This document shows positions 10,049-18,835 of a DNA stretch of 64,000 nt, piece by piece (positions within the stretch are counted from its first letter, which is position 1; every line of letters begins with the position of its first letter). The DNA lies in assembly GCF_016899425.1 (NCBI RefSeq), contig NZ_CP045995.1:558001-622000 (forward strand). The letters are read 5' to 3'. A program made the position numbers and the translations under genes. The stretch comes from Burkholderia sp. MS389. GTDB taxonomy: Bacteria; Pseudomonadota; Gammaproteobacteria; Burkholderiales; Burkholderiaceae. Below the pieces are notes generated by a model. That model ran no database searches and had not been told where the DNA came from. It saw nothing but the letters and a program-made list of their open reading frames with translations.

Positions 10049-11977
10049 ATGAACATTCGTCACCTGCTCGCCACGTCCGCCGCCACCGCGCTGCTTTCCC
10101 CGCTCGCCCACGCGGCCGGCGAAACGGCGCTCGCGCAGCCCGCCGCGCCCGCGCCCGGCGCGGACCTGCCGACGATCAGCGTGACCGACACGCGGCACCT
10201 GCCCGAATCGTTCGACCGACGCTATGCGTCGACCCAGGTGCTCACGCGCGAGGACCTCGACCGGCTGTCGCCCGCCGACCCGAGCATCACGCAGGCGCTC
10301 GCGACGCTGCCGGGCGTGACCGTCGCGCAGAACGGCGGGCCCGGCTCGTCCGCGTCGGTCAGCATCCGCGGCTCGTCGGCGAGTCAGGTCGCCGTGTTCA
10401 TCGACGGCATCCGGATCGGCTCGCCGACCACCGGAATCGCGCCGTGGGCCGACCTGCCGACCGAAGCGTTCGAGCGCGTCGAGGTGATCTCCGGCCCGGC
10501 CGCCGCGTCGTTCGGCAACAACGCGATGGGCGGCGTCGTGCAACTCTTCACGCGCCGCGCCGCCAACCAGCCGAACCGGACCACCGTGTCGGCCGGCGGC
10601 GGCTCGAACAAGACGTTCGACACGCAGTTCCGCACGTCGGGAACGGTGCCGTCGACCGGGCCGCTGGCCGCGCTCGGCGGCCTCACCTATTCGCTCGGGC
10701 TGCACGACTACAACACGGCCGGCATCGATGCGACGCGGCCGTTCTTCTACGGCCACGAAGACGGCCGCAATCCGTATCACGCGCAGGATCTCGACGCGCG
10801 GCTCGGCTATGCGCGCGACAACTGGTCGATCTCGACGTTCGCGCTGTATCACCGCTCCGATCTGTCCTACGACAACAGCGGCTACGCGAATCGCGAGCTC
10901 GACCACCAGTTGACGACGGGCGTTGCGTTCCATCTCGACATCACGCCCGATACGCAGTTCGACCAGTCGTTCGGCTATGCGAACGACCGCCAGTTCATCT
11001 ACGCGGACGACCCGGCCCTCGCGACCGACCAGATCAATTCGCAGCGGATCAGCACGTCGACGTCGCTGACTCATCAGGAGCACGGATTCCACCTGTTCGG
11101 CCTGCCGTTGTCGGGCGAATCGAAGCTCGCGTACGACTTCACGCGCGAACAGGCGTTCCTGCCGGTCGACATTCCCGGCGGCGTGCCGACGCGCAACGAT
11201 TCCGCGTTCTCGCTGCACCAATCGGCGACGCTCGGCAGCGTAACGATGTTCGTCGCCGGCCGTCACGAGATCATCGCCGGGCAAGCGGTGAACACCGGCA
11301 ACGCCGCACTGTCGTGGGCGATCACGCCGGTCTACACGGCGCGCATGTCGTACGGCAACGCGTTCCGGCTGCCGACGTTCAACGACCTGTACTACCCCGG
11401 CTACGGCAACCCGAACCTCAGCCCGGAACGCAGCACGTCGGTCGAGGCCGCGCTCGACGCGAACACCGCGTACGGCACGTTCACCGCAGCGATCTACGAC
11501 ACGCGCGTCAACAACCTGATCGCGTACAACCCGGCGACGTTCTCGCCGATGAACATCGGCCGCTCGCATATTCGCGGCATCGACCTGTCGTACAAGGGCA
11601 CGATCGGTCGCTCGACGCCGATCAGCGTCGCGGTCGGCATCCTGAATCCGCAGGACGAAACGAACCGGACGTGGCTGAGCCGCCGGCCGCGGCAAACGGT
11701 CAGCCTGAACGTCGATCACACGTGGGACGAACTGAAGCTGCATGCGCTGAGCACGGGCGCGTCGCTGCTGTACGGCGGCTCGACGTTCGACGATCCGGCC
11801 AACCGGCAGTATCTGGCGTCGTACCTGACGGTAAACCTGCGCGCGTCGTACCGGATCAATTCGCACCTGACGGTGTCGGCATCGCTGTCGAACCTGTTCG
11901 ACCGGCAGTACATGACCGCGTACGGTTACAACACGCTCGGGCGTACCGCGTTCGGCAAGGTCAGTTATACGTTTTGA
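10049..11977 (+). CDS. btuB: TonB-dependent outer-membrane receptor, BtuB-type cobalamin uptake
   Basis: The 642-residue protein has a signal peptide (about 1-22, ending AHA), a plug domain with ALATLPGVTVAQ and SIRGSSASQVAVFIDG motifs, and a C-terminal beta barrel ending in a terminal aromatic residue (VSYTF). It would bind B12 at the surface and pass it to the periplasm using TonB energy. The start at 10049 is chosen because the signal peptide begins there; an in-frame ATG at 9890 would add 53 residues without signal character. The riboswitch upstream is the main evidence for the substrate. No btuFCD genes are adjacent. Confidence 0.88.
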   Translation: MNIRHLLATSAATALLSPLAHAAGETALAQPAAPAPGADLPTISVTDTRHLPESFDRRYASTQVLTREDLDRLSPADPSITQALATLPGVTVAQNGGPGSSASVSIRGSSASQVAVFIDGIRIGSPTTGIAPWADLPTEAFERVEVISGPAAASFGNNAMGGVVQLFTRRAANQPNRTTVSAGGGSNKTFDTQFRTSGTVPSTGPLAALGGLTYSLGLHDYNTAGIDATRPFFYGHEDGRNPYHAQDLDARLGYARDNWSISTFALYHRSDLSYDNSGYANRELDHQLTTGVAFHLDITPDTQFDQSFGYANDRQFIYADDPALATDQINSQRISTSTSLTHQEHGFHLFGLPLSGESKLAYDFTREQAFLPVDIPGGVPTRNDSAFSLHQSATLGSVTMFVAGRHEIIAGQAVNTGNAALSWAITPVYTARMSYGNAFRLPTFNDLYYPGYGNPNLSPERSTSVEAALDANTAYGTFTAAIYDTRVNNLIAYNPATFSPMNIGRSHIRGIDLSYKGTIGRSTPISVAVGILNPQDETNRTWLSRRPRQTVSLNVDHTWDELKLHALSTGASLLYGGSTFDDPANRQYLASYLTVNLRASYRINSHLTVSASLSNLFDRQYMTAYGYNTLGRTAFGKVSYTF

Positions 11978-12024
11978 CGGCCCCACGCATCGGCGCAACG
12001 CGCCACGCCGGCACGCGCATGAAA

Positions 12025-12055
12025 TTGACATCGCGACGAAAGCTAATAGAATTAG
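12025..12055 (+). promoter_or_regulatory. Promoter with TetR-type operator over the -10 box
   Basis: TTGACA (12025-12030) and TAGAAT (12047-12052) are 16 bases apart. The palindrome CTAAT-AGA-ATTAG (12043-12055) covers the -10 box, and a further CTAAT follows at 12064-12068. This suggests autorepression by the TetR protein encoded just downstream. Confidence 0.65.
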
Positions 12056-12084
12056 GTTTTTGACTAATCTTCGTAGCATTCGTC

Positions 12085-12657
12085 ATGGCGCGTGCCGGCC
12101 TTACCGTGGACAAACTCGTCGAAGCCGGCGCGCAACTCGCCGATGAAGCCGGTTTCGAGCAGCTCACCGGCGCGGCGCTCGCGCGGCATTTCGACGTGAA
12201 GCTGGCGAGCCTGTATTCCCATATCCCGAGCTTCGACGATCTCAAGAGCCGCATCGCGCTGTTCGCGCTGCAGGAACTGGCCGATCGCGCCGCCGACGCG
12301 CTGGCCGGCCGCACCGGCAAGGACGCGCTGGCCGCGCTCGCGAACGTCTATCGCGACTACGCACGGGCGCATCCGGGCCGCTTCGCCGCCGCGCGCCATC
12401 CGGTGAGCGCCGAGCGCGCCGCCGCGAGCGCGGGCGGGCAGCTCGTCAGGATGACGTCGGCGGTGCTGCGCAGCTACGACCTGCCGGATGCCGAGCACGC
12501 GCATGCGATCCGCCTGCTCGGCGGCTTCTTCATGGGCTACGTGACGCTCGAAAACGCCGGCGGCTTCTCGCACAGCGCACCGGATGCCGACGCGTCGTGG
12601 TCGCGCAGCCTCGATGCGCTCGACGCGATGCTGCGCCACTGGCCTTCGCCCGCATGA
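12085..12657 (+). CDS. TetR family transcriptional regulator
   Basis: The 190-residue protein has the N-terminal TetR helix-turn-helix (about 10-50, with LTGAALARHFDVKLASLYSHI) and a C-terminal ligand domain of the WHG type (FFMGYVTLE, around 150). It starts 30 bases after the palindromic promoter and is followed after 22 bases by an esterase gene in the same direction. It probably represses itself and that esterase, responding to an unknown small molecule. Confidence 0.88.
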   Translation: MARAGLTVDKLVEAGAQLADEAGFEQLTGAALARHFDVKLASLYSHIPSFDDLKSRIALFALQELADRAADALAGRTGKDALAALANVYRDYARAHPGRFAAARHPVSAERAAASAGGQLVRMTSAVLRSYDLPDAEHAHAIRLLGGFFMGYVTLENAGGFSHSAPDADASWSRSLDALDAMLRHWPSPA

Positions 12658-12679
12658 CGCCCCGAACGGAACCCAAGCG

Positions 12680-13681
12680 ATGAAAGACAAACCCGACGGC
12701 GTCGTGCTGCCGAGCCGTGTCGTTCCCTTCCCGACCTCGATCAGCGATGAAGCGCGCGCCGCGCTGCAACGCCTGACCGGCGACGACGGCGTGCCGCTGA
12801 ACGCGCTGCACGCGATGCCGGCCGTCGACGACATCGACGCATGGATGCGCGTGAAGGCCAGCGCCGACGCGCATTACGCGACCGCTGTCGCGCAGTTCGC
12901 CGGCTCGTTGCGTTCGGGCGTCGAGACGATCCGGGTCGGCGCTGCGGACGTGCACGTCGCGACACCCGAAGCGGTGCCGTCCGGCGCATGCGCAATCATC
13001 GACCTGCACGGCGGTGCGCTGATCGTCGGCGGCGGCGCCGCGTGCCGTGCCGGCGCGCAAATGCAGGCCGACCGGCTCGGCATTCGATGCTACGGCGTCG
13101 ACTACCGGATGCCGCCCGAGCATCCGTATCCCGCCGCGCTCGACGACTGCGTCGCAACCTATGCCTACGTGCTGAAGCATTACGCACCGGAAAACGTCGT
13201 CATCGGCGGCCGTTCGGCCGGCGGCAATCTCGCGGCCGCGATGGTGCTGCGCGCCCGCGACGAGGGCCTGCCGCTGCCGGCCGCGCTGGTGCTGCTGTCG
13301 CCGGAAGCCGACCTGACCGAATCCGGCGACAGCTTCGAAACCAACCGGCTCGTCGATGTCGTGCTGCCGGCGCCGCTGATGGCGAACAACCTGCTCTACG
13401 CGAACGGCGCCGATCTCGCCCATCCGTATCTGTCGCCGCTGTTCGGCGATTTCGCGGCCGGCTTCCCGCCGACCTTCATCCAGAGCGGCACGCGCGACCT
13501 GTTCCTGTCGAACGCCGTGCGGCTGCATCGCGCGTTGCGCCGCGCACAGGTGCCGACCGAACTGCACATATTCGAAGGGATGCCGCACGGCGGGTTCATG
13601 GGCGCGCCGGAGGATATCGAGCTGAGCCAGGAAATCGCGCGCTTCGTGCATGCGCACTTGCATTTGCACGCATCGAATTGA
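12680..13681 (+). CDS. HSL-family alpha/beta hydrolase (esterase)
   Basis: This 333-residue cytoplasmic enzyme has the oxyanion HGG motif (110-112), the nucleophile elbow GRSAGG with Ser179, and a C-terminal catalytic His in the MPHGGF region. These are the marks of the hormone-sensitive-lipase family of carboxylesterases acting on short-chain esters. It has no signal peptide. It forms an operon with the TetR gene before it. Its natural substrate is unknown. Confidence 0.88.
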   Translation: MKDKPDGVVLPSRVVPFPTSISDEARAALQRLTGDDGVPLNALHAMPAVDDIDAWMRVKASADAHYATAVAQFAGSLRSGVETIRVGAADVHVATPEAVPSGACAIIDLHGGALIVGGGAACRAGAQMQADRLGIRCYGVDYRMPPEHPYPAALDDCVATYAYVLKHYAPENVVIGGRSAGGNLAAAMVLRARDEGLPLPAALVLLSPEADLTESGDSFETNRLVDVVLPAPLMANNLLYANGADLAHPYLSPLFGDFAAGFPPTFIQSGTRDLFLSNAVRLHRALRRAQVPTELHIFEGMPHGGFMGAPEDIELSQEIARFVHAHLHLHASN

Positions 13682-13687
13682 GCGAAG

Positions 13688-14106
13688 ATGAACGGCAACG
13701 CACACAAGAACGACATCGGCATCGGCCCGGATCGCTGGATCGCCTGCGGCGATCTTGCCGGCGGCCACGCGCAGGCGATCGACGTCGATCCGCATCTGGC
13801 GGCCGTCATGCCGTTGATCGACGCGCTGGAGATCCACTGTGTCGCCGGATGCTGCGGCATCGATGCGCTCGGCCTCTGGCCGGACGACATCGCCGTTGCG
13901 CTCGACACATGGGAACCCGACGCATTGACACGGCTCGTCGACGATCTGCTGTCGGTTCGGCACGCGATCGAGGCGCTGCCGTCCGATATCGTCGTCAGCA
14001 TGCGATCAACCAGTACTTCCGGAAAACGGTGATGCTCGAGCTGCTCGCCCATATCCGGACGACGGTCGACGCGATCCGCTCGACCCGCGCTGCCCCGCGC
14101 GCCTAG
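13688..14106 (+). pseudogene. Small conserved-looking gene with an apparent single-base frameshift
   Basis: The first frame runs from ATG 13688 to a stop at 14032 (114 residues) and includes the motif HCVAGCCGIDAL. Its last residues turn Ser/Thr/Arg-rich and lose protein character. Shifting the frame by one missing base near 13999 continues it as AINQYFRKTVMLELLAHIRT, up to a stop at 14106. An absent G (AGC-ATG instead of AGCGATG) would explain it. The function is not known; it may be inactive, or the shift may be a sequencing error. It begins 6 bases after the esterase gene, so it was probably the third gene of that operon. Confidence 0.55.
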
Positions 14107-14735
14107 ATCAAGCCACGTACGCCCGCGACCAGCTGGATCGCGCCGAATACCGCGACGACCGCTGCCGACATGCGCGACAGCCCGTGCATGAACGCGAACG
14201 ACAGCTTCGCGCGCAGCGCGGCGGTCGCGCTGCTCAGGCACAGCCACCACGTGGCCGAGCCGACGAACACCCCGGCCACCATCCACGCGACGGTCGCCCA
14301 CATCGCGCCTTCCCGCGCCCCCGGCAACGGGCCGAGCGCCGCGAAGATCCCGACGAACGACACGATCGTCATCGGGTTCGACAGCGTGAGTCCGAACGTC
14401 GTCAGGAAATCGCGCAGAACGGTCGTACGCGGCAACTCGCGCTGCCCCACCGGTGCGGCCGGCGGCTGGCGCGCGATGGTCCATGCGAGCCACACGAGAA
14501 ACGCGCCGCCGCCGATCTTCAGGCCGACGGTCAGCATCGGGAACGCGGTGACGATGCCCGCGACGCCCAGCGCGCCGAGCAGCCCGTAAATCGCATCGGC
14601 GCACGCGGCGCCGATGCCGGTCGCGAATCCGGCCCGGAAGCCGCGGCTCAGGCTGCGCTGAATGCACAGCATGCCGATCGGGCCGACCGGCACCGCGATC
14701 GACAGCCCCATCACGACGGATTTGATGAACAACAT
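14103..14735 (-). CDS. LysE/RhtB family amino-acid exporter
   Basis: The 210-residue inner-membrane protein has the LysE-type arrangement of six helices, with the conserved early motif GLSIAVPVGPIGMLCI and the mid-protein NPMTIVSF. Known members export lysine, arginine, threonine or homoserine lactone. The ATG at 14735 is chosen since an AAAGGAG ribosome site sits 7 bases before it; an upstream GTG in frame has none. It is divergent from an Lrp-type regulator 117 bases away, the usual pairing. Its stop overlaps the frame-corrected end of the convergent small gene. Confidence 0.88.
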   Translation of the reverse strand: MLFIKSVVMGLSIAVPVGPIGMLCIQRSLSRGFRAGFATGIGAACADAIYGLLGALGVAGIVTAFPMLTVGLKIGGGAFLVWLAWTIARQPPAAPVGQRELPRTTVLRDFLTTFGLTLSNPMTIVSFVGIFAALGPLPGAREGAMWATVAWMVAGVFVGSATWWLCLSSATAALRAKLSFAFMHGLSRMSAAVVAVFGAIQLVAGVRGLI

Positions 14736-14852
14736 CGCCTGCTCCTTTCCCACATCCAGTGGCTCGAACAGGCATCGTAGGGAAAATCCGCGCCCCGCTG
14801 AATGCGGTTTTTGAGGAAAAATGGCGGCTCTACCTTAAAAACTCCCGCCGCG

Positions 14853-15314
14853 ATGGACGATCTGGACTGGAAGATACTGGCGCTGTTGCAGGACAACGGA
14901 CGCCTCAGCTATACGGAGCTCGCGCGCCAGGTCCACCTGTCGGTGCCGGCCGTGACGGAACGCGTGAAGCGGCTCGAAGCAGCCGGCGTGGTCGAAGGCT
15001 ACACCGCGCGGATCAATCCGTCCGCGGCCGGCTATCCGGTGAGCGCGCTGATCGGCATCACGGTGCAGCAACCGGCGAAAGCGAAGTTCCTCAAGCTGCT
15101 GGAGACGATTCCCGAAGTCGTCGAATGCCATCACGTGACGGGCGCGGATTCGTACGTGATGCGGTTGGTCGCCGTCAGCATGGCCCATCTCGAACAGCTG
15201 ATCGAACGCATCAACCTGTACGGCGAAACGCGCACGTCGATCGTGATGTCGACGCCGCTGCCGGCGCGCGGGCTCGCGCGGCCGGCGTCGAAGCCCGGCG
15301 ACACGCGCAGGTAG
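14853..15314 (+). CDS. Lrp/AsnC family regulator
   Basis: The 153-residue protein begins with the classic LDWKILALLQDNGRLSYTEL Lrp helix-turn-helix region and ends with a RAM ligand-binding domain (about 65-140, with HHVTGADSYVMRLVA). Lrp proteins bind amino acids and switch genes for their transport or use. The ATG at 14853 gives the standard Lrp N terminus; an ATG 51 bases earlier would add an atypical tail. It very probably controls the divergent LysE-type exporter. Confidence 0.9.
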   Translation: MDDLDWKILALLQDNGRLSYTELARQVHLSVPAVTERVKRLEAAGVVEGYTARINPSAAGYPVSALIGITVQQPAKAKFLKLLETIPEVVECHHVTGADSYVMRLVAVSMAHLEQLIERINLYGETRTSIVMSTPLPARGLARPASKPGDTRR

Positions 15315-15425
15315 CGGGCCACGGTTTCGGGATTGTCCGATGGTCCCGGGCGGGACCCGTGAGCGCCGATGGCGGTCCTTCCCTGGTCATTCGGCCGGGT
15401 TCCCGTATGACGCGGCACGGGCCGG

Positions 15426-16571
15426 CTATTTTCCGGCCACGCCGCCGAGCAGGCCGCCCACCAGCAACGTCACTGGCGCGAGCGGATTGGAGAGACCGCC
15501 CAGCGACGAGCCGCCGCCGCTCGTACTGGTCGCGGAGCCGTTGTGCACGGTCGCCGGGATGCCGCCGACCACGCTCGTCACCAGACCGGCAATCGGCGCC
15601 GCGCCATTCGCGCCGCTCGGGTTCACGAGGCCGCCCGCATTGGTCACCGTGTTGCCGACCGCCCGGACGAGACTGCCGGCAGCGCCGACGATCGGCTGAG
15701 GCGACGTGGACGTCACCTGCCATCCGGCCGACGTGATCGCCCCGCCGACCTGTCCGAGCAGGCCCGCGACCGGCTGCCCGAGGCCGGTTGCGGTGCCGAC
15801 CTGCTGCGTGAGTTGGCCCGCCGTCGTCACGACCGGCGTGATCGCGGTGCTGATCGCTTGCGTCGCCTGCTGGACCGGGCCCGACGACAGCGCCGAGCCG
15901 AGCATGGTGCCGCCCGACTTCAGGCCGCCGGCCACCGTGTCGAGCAGGCCGCCGACGGGCGTCGCGAACGGCGCGAGCGGCGACAGCGGGCCGGCGCCGA
16001 GCGCCTTCACCGTTTCGCTGAGGCCGTTGACCGGGTTGCCGGTCGAGCCGACGAGGGTGCCGAGGCCCGCGACCGTCCCGCCGACAGGGTTCGGCGTGAA
16101 GCCGATCTGGCCGATACCGTTGCTCACGGCATTCGTCGTATCGCGGATGATCGTGCCGACGCCGGTGACCGTGTCGGCCGGCCCGGCCGTCGCGGCCTTG
16201 CCGACCCCGGGCAACGTCACGTCGCCGAGCGTCGCCCCTGCGGCCAGCACGACTGCGCCGGCGGAACTGATGATGCCGTTCGTGCCGGGTGTGCCGCTGG
16301 TTCCGCTCGTTCCGCTCGTTCCGCTAGTCCCACTAGTCCCGCTAGTCCCGCTAGTCCCGCTAGTCCCACTAGTCCCGCTAGTCCCACTAGTCCCGCTAGT
16401 CCCACTAGTCCCACTAGTCCCGCTAGTCCCGCTGGTTCCGCTCGTACTCGTCCCGATAGTGTTACCTGCCGGCGTCGGTGCCGTAACGTCCCCACCGCCG
16501 CAGCCCGCGAGTGCACACGCAGCGGCAACGGCGGCGAGTGCAACATTCGCCGTGATGAAGTGATCTTGCAT
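15426..16571 (-). CDS. Collagen-like lipoprotein with Gly-Thr-Ser repeats
   Basis: The 381-residue protein has a lipoprotein signal with lipobox LAGC (Cys24), a short linker, about 16 consecutive Gly-Thr-Ser triplets (about 41-95), then a Gly/Ala/Val-rich C-terminal domain of repeated VGGLLDTVAGG-like segments. Gly-X-Y triplets can form a collagen triple helix, as proposed for the Burkholderia collagen-like (Bucl) proteins. The C-terminal part could be a trimerising or surface-attached domain. It is expected in the outer membrane or at the surface. The triplet DNA is a 9-base tandem repeat and so can vary in length without shifting the frame. Confidence 0.8.
   Translation of the reverse strand: MQDHFITANVALAAVAAACALAGCGGGDVTAPTPAGNTIGTSTSGTSGTSGTSGTSGTSGTSGTSGTSGTSGTSGTSGTSGTSGTSGTSGTSGTPGTNGIISSAGAVVLAAGATLGDVTLPGVGKAATAGPADTVTGVGTIIRDTTNAVSNGIGQIGFTPNPVGGTVAGLGTLVGSTGNPVNGLSETVKALGAGPLSPLAPFATPVGGLLDTVAGGLKSGGTMLGSALSSGPVQQATQAISTAITPVVTTAGQLTQQVGTATGLGQPVAGLLGQVGGAITSAGWQVTSTSPQPIVGAAGSLVRAVGNTVTNAGGLVNPSGANGAAPIAGLVTSVVGGIPATVHNGSATSTSGGGSSLGGLSNPLAPVTLLVGGLLGGVAGK
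16291..16440. repeat. 9-base tandem repeat coding the Gly-Thr-Ser tract
   Basis: Roughly sixteen copies of a 9-base unit (CTAGTCCCG or CTAGTCCCA on the plus strand, with diverged CTCGTTCCG copies at the ends). The two variants alternate irregularly, showing unit-level duplication rather than simple slippage of one copy. Confidence 0.92.
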
Positions 16572-16834
16572 GGAAGCCCCCGTTCGCTATTCAGCCGATC
16601 ACTCCACCAAGCATCTACCGTGCCATTTCCATCGGCCTCCTTCACAGTTTCACAGTCGCCTTGCAATGGACGTCCACGCCGCGCGGCGGGGAAGCGCGCA
16701 TCGGATGCGGATCGTGCTGCCCGGCTCAGCCCGGGCAGGCATTCCGATAACACTGACGTAACACCGGCCCTGCGTTACGTAGCACAAGAAGGGAAAAACC
16801 GACGGCGCCCACCCGTGCGCACGCCGGATCGTCG

Positions 16835-17182
16835 TCACGGTCGCTTCACCAGCTTCACGATCGTCAGTGTGCCGTTGACGTTTTCCACCCGAACCCGAAC
16901 CTTGTCGCCTACATGCAGCGACGGGATCATCGCCGCGTCGCCGGCCCTGAATGCCATCGTCATCGGCGGCATCCCGATGTTGTCGAGCGCGCCATGCTTC
17001 AGCGTCACGCGCCTGCGCCCGGCGTCGATTTCCTTGACTTCGGCATCGGTCATTTTCGAATCCTGCGCCAACATGCTCGCATCGCCTGAATTCATGCCCG
17101 ACATGTCGCCGCCCGCGAGCGCCGGCATTGCAATGACCGCCATCGCAAACGACATGGCGACAGTGTGAAAGCGGATCTTCAT
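16835..17182 (-). CDS. Periplasmic CusF-like copper-binding protein
   Basis: The 115-residue protein has a signal peptide (about 1-22) and a C-terminal OB-fold domain of the CusF type, seen in VTLKHGALDNIGMPPMTMAFRA, where the His and the two Met of the MPPMTM segment match the Cu(I)/Ag(I) ligands of CusF. CusF carries copper to the CusCBA efflux pump in enteric bacteria; no Cus pump is in this window. It is the third gene of an operon with DUF1326 and DUF2182 proteins, 53 bases after the latter. Confidence 0.85.
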   Translation of the reverse strand: MKIRFHTVAMSFAMAVIAMPALAGGDMSGMNSGDASMLAQDSKMTDAEVKEIDAGRRRVTLKHGALDNIGMPPMTMAFRAGDAAMIPSLHVGDKVRVRVENVNGTLTIVKLVKRP

Positions 17183-17235
17183 CGAGCGTCTCCCGTCGCA
17201 CCCGGCGTGTTTCTGCCGCCAGCCGGTGCCGCGCA

Positions 17236-18027
17236 TCACACGATCAACGTCACACCGGCCCACGCAATCAGCACGACACCCAGCACGCGGCCGATACGAT
17301 CGCCGCCGGGCACGACCTTTTCCACGAACACGAACAGCGACAACGCGACGATCCACACGACATTCATTACGCCGCCGACGAACAGCAGCGCCATCAGCAA
17401 CCAGCAGCAGCCCACGCAAACCACACCGTGCCGCGCGCCCAGCAGGAAACTGCCGGCAACGCCCGGACGCCAGTGCGCAACCAGGAACGCCGCCGGCGCA
17501 CGGCATTGCCGCAGACACGCGCGTTTCAGCGGCGAGAATTGATAGAGCCCGGCCAGCGCCAGCACGATGGCGGAAAGGAGTGCGCTCTTCGACCACAGCA
17601 TCATCGCGGAGATCAGCCCGGCCGGCTGCAGCAGCGCCTGAAGCAACGCCGCGCCGATCGAGAACGCGAGCCATGTCGTCAGATAGCCGGCCAGCAGCGC
17701 CACCGACGTGAACGCCGATCCCGCCGCTCCGTTGCCGTGCTGCCGCAGCACGCGCCGGTACAGCATCACGAGCGGCGCGGCGCCAGGCGTCATCATCGCG
17801 ATCATCATCACCCACCACATCGCGATCACGGTCGGCAGAGACGGATCCATGCTGCCCATGCCATCCGCCAGCCGATGCGGAAACAGCGCGACGGTCGTCA
17901 TCTCCCGTGCCGACATGCCGGTTCCCGCGCCGGTCCACAGGTAAAACCAGCACAGGCCGACGAGCGCGGCCATGCCGAGCAGCGTGACGGCGCGCTCGCG
18001 CGCGAGCCATGTATCGACCGGCGTCAT
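17236..18027 (-). CDS. DUF2182 integral membrane protein
   Basis: The 263-residue protein has about six membrane helices and the DUF2182 hallmarks: the Met-rich WWVMMIAMMTPGAAP segment (about 70-84), a ChC-type RACLRQCRAP motif and a VGCCW motif near the end. The conserved Met and Cys in the membrane suggest metal or thiol chemistry. The start overlaps the DUF1326 stop (ATGA), so the two are translated together. No biochemical function is known to me for the family. Confidence 0.82.
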   Translation of the reverse strand: MTPVDTWLARERAVTLLGMAALVGLCWFYLWTGAGTGMSAREMTTVALFPHRLADGMGSMDPSLPTVIAMWWVMMIAMMTPGAAPLVMLYRRVLRQHGNGAAGSAFTSVALLAGYLTTWLAFSIGAALLQALLQPAGLISAMMLWSKSALLSAIVLALAGLYQFSPLKRACLRQCRAPAAFLVAHWRPGVAGSFLLGARHGVVCVGCCWLLMALLFVGGVMNVVWIVALSLFVFVEKVVPGGDRIGRVLGVVLIAWAGVTLIV

Positions 18028-18668
18028 GCCGCGACGCGATGCCGGATCAGCCCGTGGTTGTTCAGATGCAGCCGAGCGAATTGCGCATAGGTTCCGTCGA
18101 GATTCAGCTCGATGTTGCCCTGCGAGCGCCCCGTTCCCGAACCGATCTCGGCCAGCTCGTATTCGAAACCGTGCGGCAGGTCGATCCGCACACGGTGCTC
18201 GTCTCCCGTCACCGGATTGCGGATCGGTTCGCCGGCGGCATCGAACACACCGTCCACGTGAATCCGGCCCCGCCGCGCGTCGACATCGACGTCGAAATCG
18301 ATCGTCGTGAAGATCGGATCGAACGCGTGCTCGAGCGTCGACGCATACACCGAGAACATCGTCGCGAATGGATCGGTATCCTGACCGGTCATGATTTTCA
18401 GCACGGCGTCGCGCTGCGCCGGACTCGCGCGCTCGTCGACGATCGGCTGGCACTTGCCTTTCCCTTCGTGAACCGCACCCGGCCATTGAAATACCACCGC
18501 GATCCTGACGCCGTCGAGCACCACGTCGCCGTAGTGGCCGCGGTCGATCGAAATCGCGCCCATCGCTTCGCAGCTGCCGTTGGTCGGCAACGCATTGAAC
18601 TGGCAAGGGCAACCGTATGAGCAATTGCAACTGATCATTTCGGTGCCCTGAATCTCCCACGGCGTCAT
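18024..18668 (-). CDS. DUF1326 cysteine-motif protein
   Basis: The 214-residue soluble protein starts with a tight cysteine cluster, CNCSYGCPC (Cys14, 16, 20, 22), typical of DUF1326 and suited to bind a soft metal or cluster. The rest is predicted beta-rich with DHRVRIDLP-like strands. The ATG at 18668 follows a GAGGTGA ribosome site. It overlaps the DUF2182 gene by four bases and the operon ends in a CusF-like copper chaperone, so a metal-handling role is the best inference. Confidence 0.82.
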   Translation of the reverse strand: MTPWEIQGTEMISCNCSYGCPCQFNALPTNGSCEAMGAISIDRGHYGDVVLDGVRIAVVFQWPGAVHEGKGKCQPIVDERASPAQRDAVLKIMTGQDTDPFATMFSVYASTLEHAFDPIFTTIDFDVDVDARRGRIHVDGVFDAAGEPIRNPVTGDEHRVRIDLPHGFEYELAEIGSGTGRSQGNIELNLDGTYAQFARLHLNNHGLIRHRVAA

Positions 18669-18835
18669 GGCTTCACCTCGCGCTCGGAAACGGACGAACG
18701 CTTCGAATCTAGTGCACGCGACCGGGGAAAGCAAAGCGATAACGACAGCATGAAAACCGCGGGTTTCGGCCTCACGTAAGACGTTTCGGGATGGGTTCGC
18801 GCGGTTGTGCCGGCAACCGTCCGGTCACCCCGTTC

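Noticed and set aside
16291..16440. Regular short repeats that could suggest a CRISPR array
   Set aside because: The 9-base units are contiguous with no spacers and are in frame inside a lipoprotein gene.
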